Source of the DNA: Antarcticimicrobium luteum
GTDB taxonomy: Bacteria > Pseudomonadota > Alphaproteobacteria > Rhodobacterales > Rhodobacteraceae
Direction: 5' to 3'
Assembly: GCF_004358185.1 (NCBI RefSeq)
Contig: NZ_SMUV01000041.1
Coordinates: 1 to 35,447, forward strand
DNA length: 35,447 nt
Shown here: positions 16,806 to 23,897 of the stretch, in pieces
How positions within the stretch are numbered: the stretch's first letter is position 1
Layout of the letters: every line of letters begins with the position of its first letter
Program-made: the position numbers and the translations under genes
Notes under the pieces: generated by a model
What the model was told of the DNA's origin: nothing
Seen by the model: the letters and a program-made list of their open reading frames with translations, nothing else
The model's database searches: none

Positions 16806-16883
16806 GCGGGTCGCGGTCCCCAGGCCGATCATCCGGACGGGCGCGGTAAAGATGCGGCGCGCGGTGACGGATGGTCGGGAGGG

Positions 16884-17960
16884 TTATCCGGCCCGGAAAT
16901 GTTTGGACAGCTTGAGCCCCTGGCCCTGGTAGTTCGAGGCGATGCCGGCCCCATAAAGGCGGGCGGGCTGCGACGTCATCCGCTCATAGACCAGCCGGCC
17001 GACCACCTGGCCGTGTTCCAGCACAAAGGGGGCCTCGTGGCAGCGCACCTCGAGCACGCCGCGCGCGCCGGCCCCGCCGGCCGCCGCATGGCCGAAGCCG
17101 GGGTCGAAAAAGCCGGCGTAATGCACCCGGAACTCGCCCACCATGGCCAGATAGGGGGCCATTTCGGCGGCGTAGTCGGGCGGGATATGCACCGCCTCGC
17201 GGCTGACCAGGATGTAGAAGGCGCCGGGATCGAGGATGATCTGTCCGGTCTTGCTGCGGACCTCTTCCCAGAACTCGGCGGGATCGTAGGCGCCGATGCG
17301 GTCGAGGTCGATCACCCCGGTATGCGGCTTGGCGCGATACCCGACCAGATCGGACCCCTCGGGGCGCAGATCGACCGAGAAACCAAGCCCCTGTTCGATC
17401 ACCGCCTCGCCGTCCACCAGCGGGGTTTCGGCGTGCAGCGCGCGCAGATCGCCGTCGCTCAGCACCGCCTGGCCGAGGCGGAAACGGATCTGGTTCAGCC
17501 GCATGCCCGGGCGCACCAGCACGGAAAAGCTGCGCGGGCAGATCTCGGCGTAGAGCGGGCCGCAATAGCCCGGCGCGATGCGGTCGAACTCGGCGCCGCC
17601 GTCGGTGATGGTGCGGGTCAGCAGGTCGAGCCGGCCGGTGGAGCTTTTGGCATTGGCAACCGCGCTCATATCGGCGGGCAGATCGAGCGTTTCCTCCAGT
17701 GGCACCAGATAGACGCAACCCTTTTCCAGCACGGCGCCGTCGCTCAGGTCGATGCGGTGCATCTCGAATTCGTCCAGACGCTCGGCGACGGTGCGGCCAT
17801 GGCCGGCAAGAAATGAGGCGCGGATGCGATAGGCGGTCTTGCCCAGACGCAGATCGAGGCTGGCGGGTTGCACCTGTTCGTCCAGAACCGCCGCCGCGGC
17901 GCGGATCGCGCCGCTGCCTATCATCGCGCGGATCTGATGGTCGGGGCAAACGCCGGTCAT
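16884..17960 (-). CDS. dcd: 2'-deoxycytidine 5'-triphosphate deaminase, tandem-domain (long) type
   Basis: A 358-residue enzyme with two dUTPase-like beta domains in tandem, the long form found in alphaproteobacteria; it should deaminate dCTP to dUTP as a route to dTMP. Evidence in the first half: VQPASLDLRLGKTAYRI, VYLVPLEETLDLP, and ANAKSSTGRLDLLTRTITDGGAEFDRI with the SS/TGR segment that shapes the active site. The second half repeats the architecture (FYILVSREAVHIPP, VGEFRVHYAGFFDPGFG, EVRCHEAPFVLEHGQVVGRLVYERM). Standard Dcd proteins are about 190 residues, so this is roughly double. The ATG at 17960 follows a hairpin that overlaps the likely ribosome site. It lies 58 bp downstream of tRNA-Pro on the same strand. 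Confidence 0.88.
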   Translation of the reverse strand: MTGVCPDHQIRAMIGSGAIRAAAAVLDEQVQPASLDLRLGKTAYRIRASFLAGHGRTVAERLDEFEMHRIDLSDGAVLEKGCVYLVPLEETLDLPADMSAVANAKSSTGRLDLLTRTITDGGAEFDRIAPGYCGPLYAEICPRSFSVLVRPGMRLNQIRFRLGQAVLSDGDLRALHAETPLVDGEAVIEQGLGFSVDLRPEGSDLVGYRAKPHTGVIDLDRIGAYDPAEFWEEVRSKTGQIILDPGAFYILVSREAVHIPPDYAAEMAPYLAMVGEFRVHYAGFFDPGFGHAAAGGAGARGVLEVRCHEAPFVLEHGQVVGRLVYERMTSQPARLYGAGIASNYQGQGLKLSKHFRAG

Positions 17961-18018
17961 GCCACATCCCCGCCGCGCGGGGTGTCGCGGCCTGATTTCT
18001 TGTTACGTCGGCGTAAAT

Positions 18019-18095
18019 TGGTCGGGCTAGCAGGACTCGAACCTGCGACCTTCCGTCCCCCAGACGGACGCGCTACCAGGCTGCGCCATAGCCCG
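18019..18095 (-). tRNA. tRNA-Pro(GGG)
   Basis: A complete 77-nt cloverleaf on the minus strand. The acceptor arms are CGGGCTA (5') and TAGCCCG (3'), seven perfect pairs, with discriminator A and an encoded CCA (18019-18021). The D-arm has GGCGCAGCCTGGTAGCGC; the anticodon stem TCCGT/ACGGA encloses the loop CTGGGGG, giving anticodon GGG with G37; the T-arm contains GGTTCGAGTCC. It reads CCC (and wobble CCU) proline codons, frequent in this GC-rich genome. It lies between the merR and dcd genes, same strand. Confidence 0.95.
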
Positions 18096-18106
18096 ACGTG
18101 AGGGTC

Positions 18107-18134
18107 TTCATACTGGTTTTGCGGCCGGGGGCAA
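18107..18134 (-). promoter_or_regulatory. Predicted promoter of tRNA-Pro
   Basis: TTGCCC (18129-18134) and TATGAA (18107-18112) on the minus strand are 16 bases apart. Initiation near 18100 would leave only a few leader bases before the mature tRNA 5' end at 18095. Confidence 0.42.
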
Positions 18135-18156
18135 GGGGAAAACATGGAAAATTCCG

Positions 18157-18879
18157 CTAGGCCTGCCCGGCTTTTTCAACGCGATCGAACCAGGCCCTCA
18201 GCGCCCGGGTCAGCGGCGCGATTTCATTCGCCTGGCTCAGGCTGAGCGTGGTCACACCGGCCAGATGGCCGAGCGGGCCGGGGGTGTAGGGCGGCTCCGG
18301 CTCCGGCGCATCCGATGGGTCGGACGGTGCCGCAGCGGCCGGTGCGATGGGGGGCGTGGCAGGGGCGCGCGCGGTGGGCGCGACCGGCTGCTCCGGTTTG
18401 TTGAGAAAGGACGGAAGGCCGGAGGCCGCCGGCGTACCGGACGGGGCCTTGGTGGGCGCTGGCGCCCCGGGAGTGGGGGCAGGCGCCGCGGACGGGTCCG
18501 GGACGGGCACCGGCGTGCTGCGGGCCTTCTTCTCCGGCGGAGACTTGGCCTTGAAGGCCAGAACCGTGCCGCCCGGCGCCGGGGCGTCGCCGCTGTCGTC
18601 GCCGTCCAGCAGCGGCGACAGGGCCGCTACATGGGCCGCGCCCTGTTCGCGCAGCATCTTCTGCACGCCCTTAATGGTCATGCCCTCGTCATGCAGCAGA
18701 GTCTTGATGCCGCCGATCAGCCGCATGTCCGCGGGGCGGTAATAGCGCCGACCGCCGGCGCGCTTGACCGGCTTGACCTGGGTGAACTTGCTTTCCCAGA
18801 ATCGCAGTACATGCGCCTGCACCCCGAGCCAGGCCGCAACTTCGCTGATGGTGCGAAAGGCATCGGGGGATTTGGTCAT
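18157..18879 (-). CDS. MerR-family transcriptional regulator with Pro/Ala-rich tail
   Basis: A 240-residue protein. Residues 8-75 are a MerR-type winged helix: [25 protein letters not shown] (helix-turn-helix), the wing [14 protein letters not shown] and [26 protein letters not shown]. The rest is a long Pro/Ala-rich disordered linker (about 95-200) and a short C-terminal helix ending [10 protein letters not shown]. There are no Cys metal ligands, so it is not a metal sensor of the MerR/CueR kind. It lies directly downstream of ihfA (15-bp gap), probably in the same transcript, a conserved neighbourhood in Rhodobacteraceae. Targets are unknown. Confidence 0.88.
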   Translation of the reverse strand: MTKSPDAFRTISEVAAWLGVQAHVLRFWESKFTQVKPVKRAGGRRYYRPADMRLIGGIKTLLHDEGMTIKGVQKMLREQGAAHVAALSPLLDGDDSGDAPAPGGTVLAFKAKSPPEKKARSTPVPVPDPSAAPAPTPGAPAPTKAPSGTPAASGLPSFLNKPEQPVAPTARAPATPPIAPAAAAPSDPSDAPEPEPPYTPGPLGHLAGVTTLSLSQANEIAPLTRALRAWFDRVEKAGQA

Positions 18880-18894
18880 CGGCGCGAAACCCGC

Positions 18895-19197
18895 TTATTT
18901 CCGGTTTCCGGCGGCGACCCGGTCTTTCATCAGGTGCGATGGACGGAAGGTCAGCACCCGGCGGGGCTGGATCGGAACCTCTTCGCCGGTCTTGGGATTG
19001 CGGCCGATTCGGGCCGACTTGTCGCGCACGCTGAAGGTGCCGAAGGACGAGATCTTGACCTGCTCGCCGCGCACCAGCGCATCGGAAATATGCTCCAGCA
19101 TGCTTTCGACGAGCTGGGCGCTTTCATTGCGGGACAACCCGACCTCGCGGAACACCGCCTCGCTGAGATCCATCCGCGTGAGAGTTTTTGAACCCAT
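18895..19197 (-). CDS. ihfA: Integration host factor subunit alpha
   Basis: A 100-residue DNA-bending protein of the HU/IHF family; with IhfB it bends specific sites in recombination, replication and promoter control. Signatures are the N-terminal [49 protein letters not shown] and the beta-arm [23 protein letters not shown], including the conserved Pro at the arm tip. The frame extends 40 codons upstream, but ATG 19197 has GGGGGATG before it and gives the standard protein, and the predicted promoter lies inside the extension. The merR gene follows. It has its own promoter and a consensus IHF site just upstream, suggesting autoregulation. Confidence 0.95.
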   Translation of the reverse strand: MGSKTLTRMDLSEAVFREVGLSRNESAQLVESMLEHISDALVRGEQVKISSFGTFSVRDKSARIGRNPKTGEEVPIQPRRVLTFRPSHLMKDRVAAGNRK

Positions 19198-19221
19198 TTC
19201 ATCCCCCGTTTTGATCCCGGA

Positions 19222-19250
19222 GAATAGGGCCAGCGCAAATTCACTGTCAA
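19222..19250 (-). promoter_or_regulatory. Predicted promoter of ihfA
   Basis: A perfect -35 TTGACA (19245-19250) and CTATTC (19222-19227), 17 bases apart on the minus strand. Transcription would begin near 19215, giving a leader of roughly 18 bases. The element is clearly separated from the fabH stop. Confidence 0.6.
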
Positions 19251-19263
19251 TATCAATGAATTG
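19251..19263 (+). promoter_or_regulatory. IHF consensus site directly upstream of the ihfA -35
   Basis: TATCAATGAATTG fits the consensus WATCAANNNNTTR at every fixed position. It touches the TTGACA of the ihfA promoter, so bound IHF would probably block or modulate RNA polymerase. E. coli ihfA is known to be autoregulated; the same here is an inference. Confidence 0.5.
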
Positions 19264-19294
19264 CGCGAGGTGTTTTAGGTGGAAAACCGCGTTC

Positions 19295-20269
19295 TTACCA
19301 GCGCAGGACGACCGCACCCCAGGCCAGACCGCCGCCGATCGCCTCGGTGACCAGCAGATCGCCGGGCTTGATCTGGCCGCGCGCCTTCCCGACCGACAGC
19401 GCCAGCGGGATCGACGCGGCCGAGGTGTTGCCGTGATCCTGGACGGTGACCACCACCTTGTCCATGCTCAGCCCCAGCTTTTTCGCGGTGCCCTGGATGA
19501 TGCGGATATTGGCCTGATGCGGTACGATCCAGTCGATGTCCTCATGGCCCAGACCGGCCCGGGCCAGCGCCGCGTCCGCGGTCGAGGCCAGCTTTTCCAC
19601 CGCCTGACGGAACAGCGGGTTGCCCTGCATCCGCAGCTTGCCGGCGGTACCGGTGGTCGAGACGCCGCCATCGACATAAAGCATCTCGCGGTAGCTGCCA
19701 TCGGAATTGAGATCGGCGGCGAGGATGCCGCGATCCTCCGGGGTGCCCTTGCCCTCCTGCGCCTCCAGCACCAGCGCGCCGGCGCCGTCGCCGAACAACA
19801 CACAGGTGGCACGGTCGTTCATGTCGAGGATCCGGCTGAAGGTCTCGGCCCCGATCACCAGGACCCGGTTGGCCTGGCCCGACAGGATCAGCGCGTTGGC
19901 GTTGGACAGCGCATAGATGAAGCCGGCGCAGACAGCCTGGACGTCAAAGGCAAAGCCGCGCGTCATGCCCAGCCGCGACTGCACCATGGTCGCCACCGAG
20001 GGAAAGGTGAGATCCGCGGTCGAGGTGGCCAGGATGATCGCGTCGATATCCCCGGCCTCGAGCCCGGCATCGGCAAGCGCGGCCTGGGCCGCATAGGTGG
20101 CCAGATCCGACGTGGTCTCGTCCGGGGCGGCGAAATGGCGCCGCTCGATGCCCGAGCGGCTGCGAATCCACTCGTCGGAGGTATCTAGGGTCTTTTCGAA
20201 TTCCGCGTTGGGAACCACCCGTTCGGGCAGGTAATGGCCGACGCCGATGACCACAGAACGTTTCGTCAT
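19295..20269 (-). CDS. fabH: 3-oxoacyl-ACP synthase III
   Basis: A 324-residue condensing enzyme that starts fatty-acid synthesis by joining acetyl-CoA and malonyl-ACP. The catalytic Cys114 lies in [14 protein letters not shown], the His in [10 protein letters not shown] and the Asn in [15 protein letters not shown], all in their normal places. The substrate tunnel strand [17 protein letters not shown] is typical. The start codon overlaps the plsX stop (ATGA), giving a coupled plsX-fabH pair, a very common arrangement. It is read before ihfA on the same strand, but ihfA has its own promoter. Length is standard. Confidence 0.96.
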   Translation of the reverse strand: MTKRSVVIGVGHYLPERVVPNAEFEKTLDTSDEWIRSRSGIERRHFAAPDETTSDLATYAAQAALADAGLEAGDIDAIILATSTADLTFPSVATMVQSRLGMTRGFAFDVQAVCAGFIYALSNANALILSGQANRVLVIGAETFSRILDMNDRATCVLFGDGAGALVLEAQEGKGTPEDRGILAADLNSDGSYREMLYVDGGVSTTGTAGKLRMQGNPLFRQAVEKLASTADAALARAGLGHEDIDWIVPHQANIRIIQGTAKKLGLSMDKVVVTVQDHGNTSAASIPLALSVGKARGQIKPGDLLVTEAIGGGLAWGAVVLRW

Positions 20270-21411
20270 GCCTTTGGTCCGCCTTCATTATTCTGATTGG
20301 TCTTGCCGGCGTCGGGGTCCGCGGTCAGGGCATCTTCTGCAAGGGCGGCGGTGGATGCAACCCGCGCTGCGAGCCGTTCGGAAAAACCCGACTGCGCCAG
20401 TTGAAAGGCCAGCTTGATCGCCGAGGAAACCCCGGTGGCGTCGGCGCCGCCATGAGATTTCACCACCGTGCCGTTCAGCCCCAGAAACACGCCGCCGTTG
20501 ACACGGCTGGGATCGATCCGTTTCTGCAGCCGGCGCAGCGAGGTGATCGCCAGCACCGAGGCCAGCCGCGACAGCGGCGAATAGCGGAACGCCTCGCGCA
20601 GCAGCTCGCCGATCAGGCTGGCGGTGCCTTCGCCGGTCTTGATCGCCACATTGCCGGTGAACCCGTCGGTGACGATCACATCGGCGACATCGCCGGGGAT
20701 GTCGCGCCCCTCGACGAAACCGACGAAATCGAAATGGGCCTGGTCGGCAAAGCGCGCGATCAGACCGTGCGCCTCTTTCAGCTCGGGGCGGCCCTTGTGC
20801 TCTTCGGTGCCGACATTCAGCAGCCCGATCCGCGGCCGCGGCAGGTTCATGCCGTTGCGCGCATAGGAGGCGCCCATCAGCGCATATTGCAGCAGATCCT
20901 GGGCATCGGCGCGCACATCGGCGCCGACATCGAGCATCACGTTGAAGCTCTGCGGATTGCGCGATGGCCACAGCACCGCGATCGCCGGTCGGCTGATGCC
21001 GGGAAGCCGGCGCAGGCACAGGATGCTCAGCGCCATCAGCGCCCCGGTATTGCCGCAGGACACCGCGCCATGCGCCTCGCCGTCGCGCACCGAGGTCAGC
21101 GTCGACCACATCGAGGTGCTCTTGCCGTGGCGCATCACATGGCTGGGCTTGTCCTCCATCGTGACGACATCCGCCGCGTCACGAAAAGACACGCACCCCG
21201 CAAGGATGCGGCGGCGCGCGACCAGCTTTTTCAGTGTATCTTCCGGCCCGTGCAGGATGAACCCGATATCGGGGTTCTTCTTGGCGGATTGCGCCATTCC
21301 CGCGATCACAACGCCAGGCCCGGCATCGCCACCCATCGCGTCGACCGAAATAACGATTCGCTCGCCCTGGGGGCGGGGTCGATCAGGCATCTGGTCGGGC
21401 TTGGCCGTCAT
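20266..21411 (-). CDS. plsX: Phosphate acyltransferase PlsX
   Basis: A 381-residue peripheral membrane enzyme that makes acyl-phosphate from acyl-ACP for phospholipid synthesis by PlsY/PlsC. Signatures: IVISVDAMGGDAGPGVVIAGM near the N-terminus, AVSCGNTGALMALSI, RPAIAVLWPS, and VTDGFTGNVAIKTGEGTASLI. The frame is open 92 codons further upstream across rpmF; I start at ATG 21411, 23 bases after the rpmF stop, which gives MTAKPDQMPDRP. The ribosome site is weak, so translation may depend on coupling with rpmF. It has a 15-20-residue N-terminal tail before the fold and overlaps fabH by four bases. Confidence 0.94.
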   Translation of the reverse strand: MTAKPDQMPDRPRPQGERIVISVDAMGGDAGPGVVIAGMAQSAKKNPDIGFILHGPEDTLKKLVARRRILAGCVSFRDAADVVTMEDKPSHVMRHGKSTSMWSTLTSVRDGEAHGAVSCGNTGALMALSILCLRRLPGISRPAIAVLWPSRNPQSFNVMLDVGADVRADAQDLLQYALMGASYARNGMNLPRPRIGLLNVGTEEHKGRPELKEAHGLIARFADQAHFDFVGFVEGRDIPGDVADVIVTDGFTGNVAIKTGEGTASLIGELLREAFRYSPLSRLASVLAITSLRRLQKRIDPSRVNGGVFLGLNGTVVKSHGGADATGVSSAIKLAFQLAQSGFSERLAARVASTAALAEDALTADPDAGKTNQNNEGGPKA

Positions 21412-21433
21412 GCGCAGGCTGTTTCGGCGTGGC

Positions 21434-21640
21434 TTATGCCGCGTCCTCGTCCAGGTCGATCTCATCCGCCATGGCGACAACCTCTTTGTCGGCGTAATGG
21501 CCGCAGGACGGACACACGTGGTGTGGACGCTTGAGCTCACCGCAGTTCGAGCATTCGTTGGGGTTTGCAGCAACCAAGGCATCATGCGCCCGGCGGTTGT
21601 TGCGGCGCGACTTGGATACTTTGTTCTGTTGGACGGCCAT
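21434..21640 (-). CDS. rpmF: 50S ribosomal protein L32
   Basis: A 68-residue ribosomal protein. The typical start [22 protein letters not shown] is basic, and a zinc-ribbon-type pair of CxxC motifs follows (Cys30/Cys33 in NECSNCGEL and Cys43-type VCPSCGHY). The C-terminus is acidic ([10 protein letters not shown]), longer than in E. coli but usual for alphaproteobacteria. It is first in the rpmF-plsX-fabH unit, which links ribosome and lipid synthesis. A predicted promoter lies about 130 bases upstream, so there is a long leader. Confidence 0.97.
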   Translation of the reverse strand: MAVQQNKVSKSRRNNRRAHDALVAANPNECSNCGELKRPHHVCPSCGHYADKEVVAMADEIDLDEDAA

Positions 21641-21770
21641 GTCTCAACCCTTGTCTGATTGGGGCTCCGGGCGGTCCCGCGAGCCATGTTTCGATTCCGT
21701 GTCTTACGGCGTGACGTGCGTTTAGGCCGCAGCCTGCGCGATGTCCAACCCTAATTCGGATGAGCGGGCG

Positions 21771-21798
21771 AAAATACTGTGTTTTCTCTGCCGTGCAA
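21771..21798 (-). promoter_or_regulatory. Predicted promoter of the rpmF-plsX-fabH operon
   Basis: TTGCAC (21793-21798) and TATTTT (21771-21776), 16 bases apart on the minus strand, lie in a locally AT-rich stretch between yceD and rpmF. Transcription from near 21764 would give a leader of about 120 nt before rpmF. Confidence 0.45.
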
Positions 21799-21839
21799 CC
21801 GATTCTTCCCGACGCCGTGCGGCGGCGGGTTCCCATGCG

Positions 21840-22382
21840 TCATTTGCCCTGTTTCAGCGTGTTGCGCAACCCGGCAAGCCCGGCAAAGGGGCGGGCGTCC
21901 TCGTCGCGCATCGGCATCTTGCCCGGCGCGGTAAAGACCGCCTCGCCCAGATCGGCGTCCGCCTTGCGCGGATAGAGCGGCAACGCCAGCGCCAGCGCCT
22001 CGGCCATCACGGCGGCCGGGTCGATCCACGCGCCCAGCGCCTCGATGGTGTCATCGTCGGGCATTTCCACCTCGGGGGCCTCATCGTGATCTTCGGGCAT
22101 CTCGGCAAGGAAAAGGCGGCGCACGTCGCTCTCGATCCGGGTGGTCACCGGGTCCAGCGTGACGACACAGGGCTGTACCACGGTGGCGCCCAGGTGCCCC
22201 TCCAGCAGCCAGTCGCGGGCGCCATGGGCGACGATCCGGCCGGTAAAGCGCAACTTGCGCAGGGCGCTCAGCCCCAGCTCGCCGGCCAGCGCGGCGCGTG
22301 CCCCGGCGTCCGGGGACAGGTCGAACGGGGTCGGGGCATTCTGTGGCAGCTCGGCCACGCGCAGCGCGGGGGTGTCGGTCAT
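21840..22382 (-). CDS. YceD/DUF177-family protein
   Basis: A 180-residue protein of the YceD (DUF177) family, linked to 23S rRNA accumulation in bacteria and plastids. The diagnostic part is LLEGHLGATVVQPCVVTLDPVTTRIESDVRRLFL (about residues 79-112), with the conserved Cys, followed by an acidic strand and IEALGAWIDPAAVMAEALALALPLYPR. It lies immediately upstream of rpmF, the standard position of this family in many bacteria, which supports the call. It diverges from bamE with a 105-bp spacer. Molecular activity is not established beyond the rRNA role. Confidence 0.88.
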   Translation of the reverse strand: MTDTPALRVAELPQNAPTPFDLSPDAGARAALAGELGLSALRKLRFTGRIVAHGARDWLLEGHLGATVVQPCVVTLDPVTTRIESDVRRLFLAEMPEDHDEAPEVEMPDDDTIEALGAWIDPAAVMAEALALALPLYPRKADADLGEAVFTAPGKMPMRDEDARPFAGLAGLRNTLKQGK

Positions 22383-22487
22383 TGGCGGGCTTTGCCTTCC
22401 TTCAGGGGTTTACGCAATCTTGAACCGTGGGCACAGTTTATATAAGCGGGATGTCAGGCACAGAAAAGCCAAGGCGAAAGGGCTTCC

Positions 22488-22958
22488 ATGTTTGCATCCG
22501 TCTCCCCGCTGAAAGCGGTCCTGCGCAGCGCCGTCCTGGGGCTGGCGGTGCTGGCCGTGGCGGGCTGTGCCGCGACCTATCGCAATCACGGCTATGTGCC
22601 CACGCCGGAAGACCTGGACGCGATTCAGGTGGGCAAGGACACCCGCGACAGCGTGATCGAGGCGGTCGGTCCGCCAACCTCCTCCGGCGTGCTGAAGGAC
22701 AGCGGGTTCTATTACGTGTCCAGCCGTATGCGCCACTATGGCGCCGCCGCGCCCAAAGTCGTCTCGCGCGAGGTGGTGGCGATCAACTTCGATCAGCGCG
22801 GCGTGGTGCGCGGCATCGAACGCTACGGGCTCGAGGATGGCCGCACGATTCCGTTGCAGCGCCGTGTGACCAGCTCCAGCGTCGCGGACAAGACCTTCCT
22901 GCGCCAGCTGCTGGGCAACCTCGGCCGCTTCAACCCGGGCAACGTCCTGGAGGAGTGA
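22488..22958 (+). CDS. bamE: Outer membrane assembly lipoprotein BamE (SmpA/OmlA)
   Basis: A 156-residue lipoprotein subunit of the BAM complex, which inserts beta-barrel proteins into the outer membrane. The signal peptide ends in a lipobox LAVAGC with Cys27 as the lipid anchor. The SmpA/OmlA domain then follows: YRNHGYVPTPEDLDAIQVGKDTRDSVIEAVGPPTSSG, FYYVSSRMRHYG, and VAINFDQRGVVRGIERYGL. AAGG and AAAGGG stand before the ATG. It is divergent from yceD, a frequent alphaproteobacterial arrangement. The C-terminal extension (LLGNLGRFNPGN) is typical of alphaproteobacterial homologues. Confidence 0.93.
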   Translation: MFASVSPLKAVLRSAVLGLAVLAVAGCAATYRNHGYVPTPEDLDAIQVGKDTRDSVIEAVGPPTSSGVLKDSGFYYVSSRMRHYGAAAPKVVSREVVAINFDQRGVVRGIERYGLEDGRTIPLQRRVTSSSVADKTFLRQLLGNLGRFNPGNVLEE

Positions 22959-23009
22959 TCCGGGCCCGGTACCGGGTTCCGCAGCGGGTTTTACACCGGG
23001 ACGGGCCGG

Positions 23010-23027
23010 CGGTCATGCCGCGGTCAT
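23010..23027 (+). promoter_or_regulatory. Pho-box-like direct repeat upstream of olsB
   Basis: CGGTCAT (23010-23016) and CGGTCAT (23021-23027) are identical 7-mers separated by four bases, the exact 11-bp geometry of a PhoB box (canonical half-site CTGTCAT; one substitution here). A TG-C-TAGAGG extended -10-like element begins at 23036, about where a Pho-activated promoter needs it, and olsB starts at 23085. Ornithine-lipid synthesis is PhoB-controlled in rhizobia. Confidence 0.45.
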
Positions 23028-23084
23028 ATCTTGTGTGCTAGAGGCCGCGGCACTAGAATTCTGCAAACGGATCGCGGAGGGGTC

Positions 23085-23813
23085 ATGCCGCTTTTGACCA
23101 AGGGCCGGTACCGGGCATCTCTGGCCGGGACGCCCGGGGATATTGCCGCCGCGCAGGCGCTGCGCACGCGCGCCTTTCGCACCGGCGCGCCCGACCGCGA
23201 CGCCTTTGACGATGTCTGTTCCCATATTCTGGTGCACGAGACCCGCAGCGGCGCGCTGGTTTGCTGTTTTCGCATGCTGGTGCTGGAGGGCGGCGCCGAG
23301 CTGGCCCGCAGCTATTCGGCGCAGTTCTATGAGTTGTCGGGGCTGCAAAGCTTTGACGGCCGGATGGTGGAAATGGGCCGGTTCTGCATCGACCCGGACT
23401 GGCACGACCCGGATATCCTGCGGGTGGCCTGGGGGGCGATGACGCAGTTCGTGGACGAAAACGACATCGCCATGCTGTTCGGCTGTTCCTCCTTCGCGGG
23501 CACCGAGACGGCAGAGTATCTCGACGCCTTTGCCATGCTGAAGCACCGGCACCTCGGGCCAAAGCGCTGGCTGCCGCGGGTCAAGGCGCCGGATGTGTTC
23601 CGCTTTGCCGCGCGGCTGCGGCGCAAGCCGGACGCGAAAAAGGCGATGCTGCGGATGCCGCCGCTGCTCAGAACCTATCTGATGATGGGCGGCTGGGTCA
23701 GCGATCACGCGGTGGTCGACCGGCAGATGAACACGCTGCATGTCTTCACCGGGCTCGAGATCGGCGCGATTCCGCCCGCCCGCAAACGGCTGCTGCGGGC
23801 CGTGGCGGGGTGA
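23085..23813 (+). CDS. olsB: L-ornithine N-alpha-acyltransferase (OlsB-like)
   Basis: A 242-residue acyltransferase of the GNAT-like OlsB family, which transfers a 3-hydroxyacyl chain from ACP to ornithine, the first step of ornithine-lipid synthesis. Typical segments are AAQALRTRAFR, FDDVCSHILVHETRSGALVCCFRML, SYSAQFYELSGLQ, MVEMGRFCIDPDWHDPDILRVAW and LFGCSSFAGTE, and PPLLRTYLMMGGWVSDHAVVDRQMNTLHVFTGL near the C-terminus. ATG 23085 follows GGAGGGG; the open frame 18 codons upstream is not needed. No olsA-type acyltransferase lies beside it; the next gene is an ABC-F ATPase. A Pho-box-like repeat sits upstream. Confidence 0.88.
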   Translation: MPLLTKGRYRASLAGTPGDIAAAQALRTRAFRTGAPDRDAFDDVCSHILVHETRSGALVCCFRMLVLEGGAELARSYSAQFYELSGLQSFDGRMVEMGRFCIDPDWHDPDILRVAWGAMTQFVDENDIAMLFGCSSFAGTETAEYLDAFAMLKHRHLGPKRWLPRVKAPDVFRFAARLRRKPDAKKAMLRMPPLLRTYLMMGGWVSDHAVVDRQMNTLHVFTGLEIGAIPPARKRLLRAVAG

Positions 23814-23897
23814 TCCCGGGCCTGTGGGCCGCGTGGGAACGGGACCGCGCATCCGCGCCCCGTTGACGGCGCGCGCGGGCGGGGATAGCTGGCAGGC

